This document shows, piece by piece, positions 16,583-24,218 of a stretch of 47,586 bases of DNA; within the stretch, counting starts at the first letter, position 1, and each line of letters begins with the position of its first letter. Below the pieces are notes generated by a model. The model was not told where the DNA came from and made no database searches. It saw only the letters and a list, made by a program, of their open reading frames with translations. A program made the position numbers and the translations under genes. This stretch comes from an uncultured Alphaproteobacteria bacterium (lineage in GTDB: Bacteria > Pseudomonadota > Alphaproteobacteria > CAAHEQ01 > UBA3637): NCBI GenBank assembly GCA_934216505.1, contig CAKQBW010000010.1:1-47586 (forward strand). Reading direction: 5' to 3'.

Positions 16583-17191
16583 TCATTTTTGTTTGGAGGT
16601 GGGAAGTTGTTCAAAAAATTCCTCTAAACGCTGCATCACTTGTTTTTCATCGGCTCCTTCCAAAGGCACCACTTGATTTTTAAAACGCACCACCAAAGTG
16701 GGCAATTTGGTAATTTCATAGGTTTGTACCAAATTATTTTGTTGATCAAGGACGGCTTTTTGAAGAGAAGCATCTTGCAAACAAGTTTGAAACGCATCGG
16801 CCGAAAGCCCTTGTTTTTGAGCATACTTTAACAGTTTTTCTTCAACTTTTCTTTCAGAGGCCCATTGGGATTGATTTTGGTACAAGTCTGATTCCAACAA
16901 AGATGCTTTTTCAGGGGAAACACAGCGAATTAAAGTGGCAGCCTTTAAAGTGTTTTTATCCCAAATCACATCAACTTTGGCCAATTGCGCCCGACGGGTA
17001 TCCAAGTATTTTTTCTGAATCTTCGGCAAAATATCCTGATGAAAATCAGCGCAGTGCGGACACGCCAACGAACTGAACAAATACATTTGAACGGGGGCCG
17101 TTGCCTCCCCATAGCGGCGTAATTTTACCATAGTATCTGCTTTTACAGATAGGCAACAAAGGCTCACTAAAAAAAAGAATAAAGAACGCAT
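16583..17191 (-). CDS. DsbA-like periplasmic thiol:disulfide oxidoreductase
   Basis: A 202-residue exported protein with an N-terminal signal peptide (hydrophobic core residues 3-15, cut probably after VKA). The thioredoxin-fold active site is CPHC at residues 44-47, the same dipeptide as E. coli DsbA, and a cis-proline loop (KLPTLVV) lies near residue 170. A helical insert lies between, as in the DsbA/thioredoxin_4 family. The likely job is introducing disulfide bonds in the periplasm, relevant to the Cys-rich secreted proteins at 2, 31710 and 35615. No dsbB is in the window. A reductase or isomerase role cannot be excluded. Confidence 0.88.
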   Translation of the reverse strand: MRSLFFFLVSLCCLSVKADTMVKLRRYGEATAPVQMYLFSSLACPHCADFHQDILPKIQKKYLDTRRAQLAKVDVIWDKNTLKAATLIRCVSPEKASLLESDLYQNQSQWASERKVEEKLLKYAQKQGLSADAFQTCLQDASLQKAVLDQQNNLVQTYEITKLPTLVVRFKNQVVPLEGADEKQVMQRLEEFFEQLPTSKQK

Positions 17192-17213
17192 TTTTACTTC
17201 CTAACGGCTTTTT

Positions 17214-17242
17214 ATTTTAACCTCTTTATTTTCATTTGTCCA
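17214..17242 (-). promoter_or_regulatory. Promoter of the dsbA-like gene
   Basis: Minus-strand TGGACA (17242-17237), 17-nt spacer, TAAAAT (17219-17214), followed by a short leader with AGGAAG before the start codon. Confidence 0.65.
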
Positions 17243-17314
17243 GCAAAATCAGCCAACCCTCTAATAAAAAAAATAAAAGCCCCTCACAATTAAAAAAAAC
17301 CATGAAAATTTTTC

Positions 17315-17343
17315 TTGCTTTTTCAATCAAAACAAGTTAAACT
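17315..17343 (+). promoter_or_regulatory. Promoter of ssb
   Basis: TTGCTT (17315-17320), 17-nt spacer, TAAACT (17338-17343), about 35 nt before the ssb start codon. No LexA-type operator was evident. Confidence 0.65.
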
Positions 17344-17378
17344 AGACCTGATAAAACTTTTAACTGAAAGGATTTAAA

Positions 17379-17837
17379 ATGGCAGGTAGTATCAATAAAG
17401 TCATCTTAGTGGGGAATTTGGGACGCGATCCCGAAGTACGCCATACAACCTCTGGCGGAAAAATCGTTCATTTGTCTGTGGCCACCTCAGATGTGTGGAA
17501 AGACAAAAATGGAGAACGACAAGAAAAAACAGAATGGCATCGGGTGGTTATCTTTAATGCCAACTTGGCGGACTTTGCCGAACGGGCTTTGAAAAAAGGA
17601 TCAAAAGTGTATGTGGAAGGTATGTTGCAAACACGTAAATTTACTGATTCCAATGGCGTGGATAAGTATTCCACAGAAATCGTTTTAGGCTCTTATCGGG
17701 GCGAATTAGTTGTTTTGGAGGGCCGTGCTGATGGCAATAGCACCCCTGTTGAAGGCGGGGATGCTTCTGCTGATGCGGGGTGGGATTCCAATAACACATC
17801 CAAACCCGAAACTTTTGATGATGAAATTCCTTTTTAA
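17379..17837 (+). CDS. ssb: Single-stranded DNA-binding protein
   Basis: A 152-residue protein that coats ssDNA in replication, repair and recombination. It has an N-terminal OB fold (about 1-110) with the SSB signature MAGSINKVILVGNLGRDPEVR, a short Gly/Asp/Ser-rich linker, and the acidic DDEIPF tip that docks partner proteins. The start ATG has AAAGGA 7 nt upstream. It is a single-gene unit with its own promoter and a strong terminator. It is not next to uvrA or gyrA. Confidence 0.97.
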   Translation: MAGSINKVILVGNLGRDPEVRHTTSGGKIVHLSVATSDVWKDKNGERQEKTEWHRVVIFNANLADFAERALKKGSKVYVEGMLQTRKFTDSNGVDKYSTEIVLGSYRGELVVLEGRADGNSTPVEGGDASADAGWDSNNTSKPETFDDEIPF

Positions 17838-17877
17838 TTAGGGGAAGTTCCTCTTTCATTTTACATAAAATCAACCG

Positions 17878-17911
17878 AAAAACGCCGATATTTCATCGGC
17901 GTTTTTTTTTT
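17878..17911 (+). terminator. Strong terminator after ssb, also serving the convergent porin gene
   Basis: AACGCCGAT (17881-17889) pairs perfectly with ATCGGCGTT (17895-17903) over a 5-nt loop and is followed by a run of T. On the opposite strand a five-T run follows the same stem. The T-run overlaps the stop codon of the porin gene at 17910. Confidence 0.92.
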
Positions 17912-19106
17912 AGAACATAAGGGTCGCCCGAAAACTGGAAACAAAGCCTGTATGGCGATTTGAGTTATTGGCGGGATTGATGTACAGTTGAAAATCTGGT
18001 GTCAATGTCAAAAAGTTAGAAACACCAAAGGCATAGTACCCTTCCAACACATTTTCCCAAGAACGAGAATTGGCCCCTTGAACGGTCTTGTCTATTTTAT
18101 TAAAGGCCATTGCCAAGCCCCCTTGGTCCAGCGCATTTCTTTTAAAGGGATCATTCCAAACGCCCCCAATCACATAGGATTGTTTGGCAAATTCTGCCGA
18201 TTGCCCTACCCCATTGATACGCCCGAACAACGCAATGTCTTTCGTGATGTTTTGTTGTAAATTTAAACTCCATCCTCGGCTTAAAGTATTTTGACTTTGG
18301 GTCGCCGGCTGATAGTATAACATCACACTATATTGTCCCGCCAATCCATTAAAGACAGGTGTCCAAGTGGCCGAAACAAATTCAGTCATTTTTCCTTTTT
18401 TAAACTTGTGCCAACTAATCGTTTCCCCCGATATATTGTTCGCATCTTGGAAGCCCGCCGAAAAAGACCATTGATCGTTGGGGGTTAAAGTGGCATACAT
18501 TCCTAAACTGGCACTGGGATAGTTAGAGGTTGCATTTTGACTTAAAGCTTCATTCAAAAAATTAACCTGTTGATTCGCATCGTAATCGCCGCCGTCAAAC
18601 AAGTAGAGGGGAAATTGCCCCACCGTCAAAGACAAGATATTCAACTTGCCCGCAAAAGTATGAGTATAACTGAGTTGATCAAAATAATTGGCCTTTTCAT
18701 CATAATCATTGATTGGGTTGGCGATTCCCAAACGATTGGCTAAATCATTGGCATTTGTTTTGCCGTAACGCACCGCCGTATAGGCCATTTGAAAAGAGCC
18801 ACTGCCCCAAGTGTCCGAGGAAAAAGCATTCCAATTCACCATCCCATAATACTGACTTTGCCACGCTGTCTTTTTCCCATTGGGACTCACTCTTTGGGGT
18901 AAAAAAGAAGCGTCCAGAGTGTAAGAAAGCCCTGTCTTTTCGGCTAAAGATTTTTTAAAATTAGCATATTTTTGTGGCAATAATTCCAAATTTTGAAAAT
19001 TTTGCCGCCACTTATCTGTTTGCTGCCGATGGGCTTTACTGCCCGAAGGCAACGCATAGGCATTCAAACAAAAACTACACATCAATAAAAAGATAATTTT
19101 CTTCAT
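17910..19106 (-). CDS. OprB-like outer membrane porin
   Basis: A 398-residue outer membrane beta-barrel. The start is ATG at 19106 behind a strong GGGAGG RBS; a longer frame to 19220 lacks a start signal and would bury the signal peptide. The signal peptide ends at about residue 19 (NAYA-LPSG). The C-terminal part (GGVWNDPF, then LEGYYAFGVSNFLTLTPDFQ, NPANN and a terminal aromatic residue) matches the carbohydrate-selective porin OprB family. That family forms channels for sugars and other small solutes. No sugar-use operon is adjacent, so the substrate is open. Confidence 0.8.
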   Translation of the reverse strand: MKKIIFLLMCSFCLNAYALPSGSKAHRQQTDKWRQNFQNLELLPQKYANFKKSLAEKTGLSYTLDASFLPQRVSPNGKKTAWQSQYYGMVNWNAFSSDTWGSGSFQMAYTAVRYGKTNANDLANRLGIANPINDYDEKANYFDQLSYTHTFAGKLNILSLTVGQFPLYLFDGGDYDANQQVNFLNEALSQNATSNYPSASLGMYATLTPNDQWSFSAGFQDANNISGETISWHKFKKGKMTEFVSATWTPVFNGLAGQYSVMLYYQPATQSQNTLSRGWSLNLQQNITKDIALFGRINGVGQSAEFAKQSYVIGGVWNDPFKRNALDQGGLAMAFNKIDKTVQGANSRSWENVLEGYYAFGVSNFLTLTPDFQLYINPANNSNRHTGFVSSFRATLMF

Positions 19107-19182
19107 CAAAACCTCCCTTGTTTTTTTTACATAAGCATTTTTTTCAATAAAGTCATGTCCTCTTTCGTATCTATTTTTTTTG

Positions 19183-19211
19183 TTGCCTTTCCCTTTAAAA
19201 AGGGTTAGAAT
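19183..19211 (+). promoter_or_regulatory. Promoter of the solute-binding protein gene, with spacer palindrome
   Basis: TTGCCT (19183-19188), 17-nt spacer, TAGAAT (19206-19211). Within the spacer CCCTTT-AA-AAAGGG (19191-19204) forms a perfect palindrome that could be an operator. The predicted start leaves a leader of only about 15 nt. Confidence 0.65.
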
Positions 19212-19232
19212 AAAAATCAATGGGGGTATCGC

Positions 19233-20192
19233 ATGAAACTTTTTTTAAAAACTTTTTTACTTTTGTGTTTCTTTATCAGTTGTACGGCTTGGGCGGCCAA
19301 GAAAAAAGGAGATGTGGTGGAACCCCGCCGCGACTATACCAAGACCGTGATTACTAAACCTGAATGCGGGTATAAAAGACCTTTGCGTGTGGCTTCAGGT
19401 ATGTTAGGCAATCCCCCTTTTGCTTGGGAAGAATATGCCAGTTCAGCTCGCTCCAGTTATAAAAGTTTTGGCTTGGGATTACAAATTATTGATGATTTAT
19501 CCAAAAAGTTAGGCTTTTCCTATATGACAACGGGATACCCGTCCTATGATGCTGCCCTCAAAGCTTTAAGATTGGGCGAAGTTGATGTCTTGTTTGGGGT
19601 CTATTATTCCACCAAATTGGGCTCAGGTATCCGCCAAATTACCCCTGGATATTTTAAAAATGTCTTTATGGCCTATGTCAAAAAAGGCTCCGAAGCCGAA
19701 TCTTACCTGAAAAACACTAAAACTTTCAATGATTTAGTGGGATGGAAAGGGGTGATACGAGAAGAAGAAGAAATTTATCCTTTAATTAAAGGACGGGCCA
19801 AAAATTTAAAAATCACTTTGGAAACTTCTGCGCCCAAAGTTTTCCGCATGCTGTTGGACGGACGGGCCGATTATTTAATCACTTCGCCTTATTCCATTGA
19901 AGCCGAATTGCGCCGACAAAAACTTCAAAACGAAATTGTCCCTGTGGGGGAAGTGTTAGATCAATCCAATCTGTTCTTTACCTTTTCCACCAACACAAAT
20001 TGTTCCAAAATTGCCAACGAATTTTCGCAAACATTAAAGGAAAACGGCCTGTCTAAAACCGAAAAAGACACCCTTTTGCGTCAAATCATTGACGATTGGG
20101 GCAACCGTTTCCGTGAAGAAGACGGCTTGATTAAAAAGCAAGAAAAAGAGCAAAAGGCAGAACCCGCCCCAACAGAATCAAATCCAACCTGA
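19233..20192 (+). CDS. Periplasmic solute-binding protein (SBP_bac_3-like)
   Basis: A 319-residue exported protein: signal peptide residues 1-21 (AWA-AKKK), then a two-lobed bacterial solute-binding fold of family 3. Visible support: LRVASGMLGNPPFAW near residue 50, GLGLQIIDDLSKKLGF, YDAALKALRLGEVDVLFG, and a second-lobe LLDGRADYLI. Family 3 members bind amino acids or similar small polar ligands. No ABC permease or ATPase lies beside it, so it may be an orphan receptor or serve a distant transporter. The tail is charged and Pro-rich. The RBS is GGGGG at 6-7 nt. The gene converges on accA with a 3-nt gap. Confidence 0.75.
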   Translation: MKLFLKTFLLLCFFISCTAWAAKKKGDVVEPRRDYTKTVITKPECGYKRPLRVASGMLGNPPFAWEEYASSARSSYKSFGLGLQIIDDLSKKLGFSYMTTGYPSYDAALKALRLGEVDVLFGVYYSTKLGSGIRQITPGYFKNVFMAYVKKGSEAESYLKNTKTFNDLVGWKGVIREEEEIYPLIKGRAKNLKITLETSAPKVFRMLLDGRADYLITSPYSIEAELRRQKLQNEIVPVGEVLDQSNLFFTFSTNTNCSKIANEFSQTLKENGLSKTEKDTLLRQIIDDWGNRFREEDGLIKKQEKEQKAEPAPTESNPT

Positions 20193-20195
20193 TTT

Positions 20196-21125
20196 TTAAC
20201 CTTTGAGCGTTTGGCCCATTTGTAAAAATTTTTCATGACGCCCCGCCACCCATTCATCGGGGGAAAGTTGCGTCAAATCCGCCAACGCCTTTTGTAAAGC
20301 CGCATCCACCGCTTGTATCGTTTGTTTGGGAAAGCGATGGGCCCCGCCCTTGGGTTCAGGAATAATAGCGTCAATCACTTTCAGCCCCAATAAATCTTTG
20401 GCCGTTAAACGCAAAACACGGGTCGCTTGGTGGGCAAATTTAAAATCCTTCCATAAAATAGACGCACACCCTTCGGGAGAAATCACCGAATAAATCGCAT
20501 TTTCCAACATTAAAATTTTATTTCCTGTCGCCAAAGCCAGCGCCCCACCACTGCCCCCTTCGCCAATGATCGTTGTCAAAAGAGGCACCCGTAAATCCAA
20601 TCCCACAGAAATACATTCAGAAATGGCCTGACCTTGCCCACGGGCTTCTGCCTCCACACCAGGGAAAGCCCCCGGTGTATCCACAAAAGTCAGCACAGGA
20701 AATTGAAATTTTTCGGCCAATTTCATCAAGCGAACGGCCTTCCTGTATCCCTCTGGACATGCCATACCAAAATTATGCGCTATCCGTGTTTGGGTGTTAT
20801 TTCCTTTTTCCTGCGCCAACACCATGACCGTTCGGCCATGAAATTGCGCCAATCCCCCCAACAAGGCTTTATCTTCCCCAAACACCCTGTCCCCAGAAAG
20901 AGGCACAAAGTTTTGAAATAAACTTTTAATATAGTCTGAGGCATGCGGTCTATCTTCATGACGGGCAATTTGTGTGCGTTGCCAAGGAGTCAGCCTTTTA
21001 TAGGCCAAATCAATCAATCGGGTCAATTTATTTTGTAATCGTTTTTGTTCCGATAACGATAATTGCCCCTGAGATAATTTTTCTTCTACTTCGCCGATAT
21101 GTTCTTCAAAATCCAAGTAATGCAT
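20196..21125 (-). CDS. accA: Acetyl-CoA carboxylase carboxyltransferase subunit alpha
   Basis: A 309-residue subunit that with AccD transfers CO2 from carboxybiotin to acetyl-CoA to make malonyl-CoA, the first step of fatty acid synthesis. It has the N-terminal helical segment (LDFEEHIGEVEEKL) and the crotonase-like carboxyltransferase core: PEGYRKAVRLMKLAEKF, FVDTPGAFPGVEAEARGQ and GEGGSGGALA. Length is typical (about 315-320). The RBS AGGATGTGAA precedes the ATG. accD is not in the window. Confidence 0.98.
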   Translation of the reverse strand: MHYLDFEEHIGEVEEKLSQGQLSLSEQKRLQNKLTRLIDLAYKRLTPWQRTQIARHEDRPHASDYIKSLFQNFVPLSGDRVFGEDKALLGGLAQFHGRTVMVLAQEKGNNTQTRIAHNFGMACPEGYRKAVRLMKLAEKFQFPVLTFVDTPGAFPGVEAEARGQGQAISECISVGLDLRVPLLTTIIGEGGSGGALALATGNKILMLENAIYSVISPEGCASILWKDFKFAHQATRVLRLTAKDLLGLKVIDAIIPEPKGGAHRFPKQTIQAVDAALQKALADLTQLSPDEWVAGRHEKFLQMGQTLKG

Positions 21126-21142
21126 TTCACATCCTTTTTTGC

Positions 21143-21171
21143 TTGATTATTTTCATTATACAGGCTAACAT
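21143..21171 (+). promoter_or_regulatory. Candidate promoter of the small membrane protein gene
   Basis: TTGATT (21143-21148), 17-nt spacer, TAACAT (21166-21171). It overlaps the accA promoter on the other strand, so the two could compete for polymerase. Confidence 0.5.
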
Positions 21172-21183
21172 AGAAAATGTCCA
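21155..21183 (-). promoter_or_regulatory. Promoter of accA
   Basis: Minus-strand TGGACA (21183-21178), 17-nt spacer, perfect TATAAT (21160-21155), about 30 nt before the accA start codon. Confidence 0.8.
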
Positions 21184-21204
21184 GTATTATTTGAAAGGGA
21201 AAAA

Positions 21205-21477
21205 ATGTCCGTCAGTATTTTATTTTGGCTTTTGGTGGCTTTGACAATAGGAGTATGGGGGTGCGCTTTAATCGGGTTTTGGTATGGACAAAAATTGTTG
21301 GCCCAACAACAAAAGGATTTTAAATGCCTGATGCCTTATTTAAAAAAGATTATCGCCGATCAAGAAACATTGAAATCTTTAACGATTTCCGATGATATCC
21401 CTTTAGCCAAGTTGGAAAAAATTGATTTACCCGAAAATGTGCGTCTCAATTTTTCCCACAAAAAAATAAAAGATTAA
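21205..21477 (+). CDS. Small single-pass membrane protein of unknown function
   Basis: A 90-residue protein with one N-terminal membrane helix (about residues 5-28, ILFWLLVALTIGVWGCALIG) and a hydrophilic, probably helical C-terminal part ending in basic residues. The ATG follows GAAAGGG. I recognise no family. It sits between divergent accA and a separate promoter for the Sel1-like gene, so it is probably a monocistronic unit. Confidence 0.65.
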   Translation: MSVSILFWLLVALTIGVWGCALIGFWYGQKLLAQQQKDFKCLMPYLKKIIADQETLKSLTISDDIPLAKLEKIDLPENVRLNFSHKKIKD

Positions 21478-21485
21478 TTTTTTAC

Positions 21486-21513
21486 TTGCCTTTTATGAAA
21501 AAAGGCTTAAAAT
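21486..21513 (+). promoter_or_regulatory. Promoter of the Sel1-like gene pair
   Basis: TTGCCT (21486-21491), 16-nt spacer, TAAAAT (21508-21513), predicted start about 10 nt before the start codon region; GGGG lies just upstream of the ATG. Confidence 0.6.
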
Positions 21514-21529
21514 CAAAGAAAAAGGGGTA

Positions 21530-22183
21530 ATGATGAAAAAAATATACTTTTTAATTTCCTTGTTCAGTGGATTCATTGGGGCTGTATCGGGACATGCCGA
21601 AAATTTGTTTTGGACCTTTGATGACAACCAAACTCCCATTCAAATTCCCCCCGAATGTGAATACAGATTTGATGAAGTTCATGGCGGCGTCTTTATGCCC
21701 ACTGTAGATGAGTTATACACCTATGGTCGGGAATTTTTAAATTCAGATACTTTAAGCGTTCAACAACAGGGGGCCTATTGTATTTTAGGAGCAGCATGGC
21801 AAGGCAACACCAAGGCACAATACCTTTTGGCCCGCATTTATCAAGAAGGACGCATTTTACCTCAAGACAATTTAAATGCCTATAAGTGGGCTTTTATTTC
21901 CGCTTTGAATGGCAATAAAGAGGCCGAACGACTGACTTTGTTATTGGAACAATACCTCACCACCAAGGAATTAGAAGAAACAACGCAACCCATTCAAGAA
22001 ACACAAAGTAAAATCACCGAATTTTTGCACAAAAAGCAGGAGGCTCAGCAAAAACAAAATGCGCCCCAAAATGAAAAAAACAATGACACCTCCGTTCAAA
22101 ATCCCCCGAAAGGCGTAGAAGGTATGCGGGAGATTTTACCAGACATGAATCACATTTTTTCCGAAAAAGATCGTATGCCATGA
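21530..22183 (+). CDS. Periplasmic Sel1-like repeat protein
   Basis: A 217-residue exported protein: signal peptide residues 1-23 (SGHA-ENLF), then one or two Sel1-type helical repeats at about 80-130 (GNTKAQYLLARIYQEGRIL, and NAYKWAFISALNGN). Sel1 repeats mediate protein-protein contacts. The C-terminal third is Gln-, Glu- and Asn-rich and probably disordered. Two Met codons at 21530 and 21533 can both serve as start. It overlaps the next gene by 4 bp (ATGA), indicating a two-gene operon. Its specific role is unknown. Confidence 0.72.
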   Translation: MMKKIYFLISLFSGFIGAVSGHAENLFWTFDDNQTPIQIPPECEYRFDEVHGGVFMPTVDELYTYGREFLNSDTLSVQQQGAYCILGAAWQGNTKAQYLLARIYQEGRILPQDNLNAYKWAFISALNGNKEAERLTLLLEQYLTTKELEETTQPIQETQSKITEFLHKKQEAQQKQNAPQNEKNNDTSVQNPPKGVEGMREILPDMNHIFSEKDRMP

Positions 22184-22536
22184 GATTTTTATTTACTTTA
22201 ATAGCGGGGAGTTTGGTGGCTTTGCAAGTCAGGGCGCAGAGTTTCTTTCCTCAGACCGAAGATATTCCCCAAATGCCAGGGCTTTCTCAAGTGGAGGAAG
22301 TTGCCAATTTTGATTCCCCCCAAGAAAGGCTTTTGATTTTGACAGCCATGAGTACAAAGTCCATTTCAGAGACAGAGAAGTATTATCATCAGACCTTAAA
22401 AAATTTGGGGTGGAAAGCCATCCAAAAAAACCTTTACAAACGGCAAAATGATTCCCTTCAACTGGATTTGTCTGCCCCAAAAGGTAAGACCTTTATCCAA
22501 TTTACTTTGACGCAAAGAAACGATTCTGCTAACTGA
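22180..22536 (+). CDS. Small periplasmic protein with a YYxxTLxxLGW motif
   Basis: A 118-residue exported protein with signal peptide (residues 1-19, VRA-QSFF). The body contains SETEKYYHQTLKNLGW near residue 65-80 followed by short beta strands (LYKR, LQLDL, FIQFTL). The pattern of a helix with YYxxxLxxLGW before a beta sheet recurs in small secreted proteobacterial proteins, but I cannot name a family. It is coupled to the Sel1-like gene upstream. Its last 8 bp overlap the convergent eno gene. Confidence 0.65.
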   Translation: MRFLFTLIAGSLVALQVRAQSFFPQTEDIPQMPGLSQVEEVANFDSPQERLLILTAMSTKSISETEKYYHQTLKNLGWKAIQKNLYKRQNDSLQLDLSAPKGKTFIQFTLTQRNDSAN

Positions 22537-23797
22537 AAGCCTTTTTCCCCAAAAAGAGGGCTTTTTTCCCGAGTTCTTCTTCAATACGCAACAAACGGTT
22601 ATACTTGGCCATACGGTCCGTTCGGGACAAAGACCCCGTCTTAATTTGCCCCGCATTTGTCGCCACCGCTATATCCGCAATAAAGGTATCTTCTGTTTCC
22701 CCCGAACGATGGGATAAAATCGTGTGGTAGTGATTTTTTTGCGCCAAAAAAATTGTTTTCAAGGTTTCGGTTAAAGTACCAATCTGATTCGGTTTAATTA
22801 AAATGGCGTTCGCCACCTCTTGTTTTATTCCCAGCCTTAAACGTTCTTCATTAGTCACAAACAAATCGTCCCCCACCAACTGTACTTTTTCTTTTAAGAT
22901 GCGCGTCAGTTGTTGCCACCCTGTCCAATCGTCTTCGGCCAGACCATCTTCTATGGAAAGAATGGGATGTTGTTGGCACAGTTTCACATAGTATTGAATC
23001 AAATCTTCGGCCGACAAAATCTGATTTTCCAAATGATATTGACCGTCTTTGTAAAAAGAGCTGGAGGCCACATCTAACGCCAAAAAAATGTCCTTTCCCA
23101 ACCGATAGGAAGTGTTTTCTATGGCTTCCGATAAAATATCCAACGCCTGATCCGTTGTTTGTAAATTGGGCGCAAAGCCCCCTTCATCCCCCACATTCGT
23201 GGTCATCTTTTTGCTTTTTAAAAGACTCTTTAAAGAATAGAAAGTTTCTGAGCCCATTCTTAACGCTTCAGAAAAAGATTTAGCCCCTGCAGGGACAATC
23301 ATAAACTCTTGGAAATCCAACCCGTTATCTGCATGCTTTCCGCCGTTGAGTACATTCATCATTGGGACAGGTAAGGTATATTTTTCTTCTTGAGACAAAC
23401 TGACATAAAGGGGCTGATTTTCACTGGCTGCACGGGCTTTTGCCACCGCCAAAGAAACCGCCAAAATGGCGTTCGCCCCCAACTTTGATTTGTTAGGGGT
23501 TCCATCCAATTCAATTAAAAAATTATCCACCTCCTTTTGAAAATCAACGGGATAATGAATTAAGCGTGGAGCGATGATTTTATTGACATTTTGAACGGCC
23601 TGTAAAACCCCCATTCCATTAAAACGATGAGGGTCTTGATCCCGCAATTCCAAAGCCTCATGAATACCTGTACTGGCCCCACTGGGCACAGAGGCCCGTC
23701 CCATAGCACCATCGGACAAAAAGACATCAACTTCCACCGTGGGGTGGCCACGGGAATCTAAAATTTCACGGGCGTGAATGTTTTGAATTGTACGCAT
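22529..23797 (-). CDS. eno: Enolase
   Basis: A 422-residue glycolytic enzyme converting 2-phosphoglycerate to phosphoenolpyruvate. The start is ATG at 23797 (MRTIQNIHAREILDSRG) behind GGAGGA; a longer frame to 23857 has no start signal. Signatures: SVPSGASTG, GGKHADNGLDFQEFMI, the metal ligands in DVASS, SIEDGLAEDDW and GDDLFVTN, and SHRSGETEDTFIADIAV. It is the last gene of the tpiA-secG-kdsA-unknown-eno run. Its 3' end overlaps the convergent gene by 8 bp and carries that gene's terminator hairpin. Confidence 0.98.
   Translation of the reverse strand: MRTIQNIHAREILDSRGHPTVEVDVFLSDGAMGRASVPSGASTGIHEALELRDQDPHRFNGMGVLQAVQNVNKIIAPRLIHYPVDFQKEVDNFLIELDGTPNKSKLGANAILAVSLAVAKARAASENQPLYVSLSQEEKYTLPVPMMNVLNGGKHADNGLDFQEFMIVPAGAKSFSEALRMGSETFYSLKSLLKSKKMTTNVGDEGGFAPNLQTTDQALDILSEAIENTSYRLGKDIFLALDVASSSFYKDGQYHLENQILSAEDLIQYYVKLCQQHPILSIEDGLAEDDWTGWQQLTRILKEKVQLVGDDLFVTNEERLRLGIKQEVANAILIKPNQIGTLTETLKTIFLAQKNHYHTILSHRSGETEDTFIADIAVATNAGQIKTGSLSRTDRMAKYNRLLRIEEELGKKALFLGKKAFS
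22536..22567 (+). terminator. Plus-strand terminator hairpin inside the eno 3' coding end
   Basis: AAAGCC (22536-22541) pairs with GGCTTT (22559-22564), with TTTTT/AAAAA extension and a small bulge, ending in six T. It follows directly on the stop codon of the upstream plus-strand gene and lies in the last codons of eno. Confidence 0.7.
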
Positions 23798-23840
23798 TTT
23801 TCCTCCTTTTTTAAAAGATATAGGATTTTTTATGCGTTTT

Positions 23841-24218
23841 TCAAATCTGAAAATCAATTTCCCGTTTCAAGCGAGCAACGATATTCCTCAACGACCAAGG
23901 ATTTAATAACCTTTTTGCAAATTTATTTTGCGTTTCAATAGGGGCTGATAGATAAGCCGTTATTCCCCGTGAAATTTGTTCAAAAAGACGGCGATTTTTC
24001 ACATCTTCTTCACTCACAAATTCAACATATTTTGGCATCATATAAGGAATTTTTTTTATGGCACGATAAATAGCGTACTTCAATCTGTCCCTTTTATAAG
24101 CCACAAGTTCCCCATCATTTTTCTGACACCAATCCAACCCCTTTATTAAATGACGACGTTCTTTCAAAGGGACACGGTGCATTAAACGATTAAATTGAAT
24201 TAAATTAATATCTGCCAT
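23841..24218 (-). CDS. Protein of unknown function in the kdsA-eno interval
   Basis: I do not recognise this 125-residue protein. It is basic and mostly helical by composition, with repeated Arg/Lys clusters (LKERRHLIKG, YKRDRLKYAIYRAIKK, VARLKREID), no signal peptide and no membrane helix. Its ATG follows the kdsA stop codon directly (TAA then ATG) with AAGGAAAA as possible RBS, so it is co-translated with kdsA. It ends 43 nt before eno. Its codon use does not stand out. A nucleic acid-binding role is possible from charge alone but is not supported further. Confidence 0.65.
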   Translation of the reverse strand: MADINLIQFNRLMHRVPLKERRHLIKGLDWCQKNDGELVAYKRDRLKYAIYRAIKKIPYMMPKYVEFVSEEDVKNRRLFEQISRGITAYLSAPIETQNKFAKRLLNPWSLRNIVARLKREIDFQI

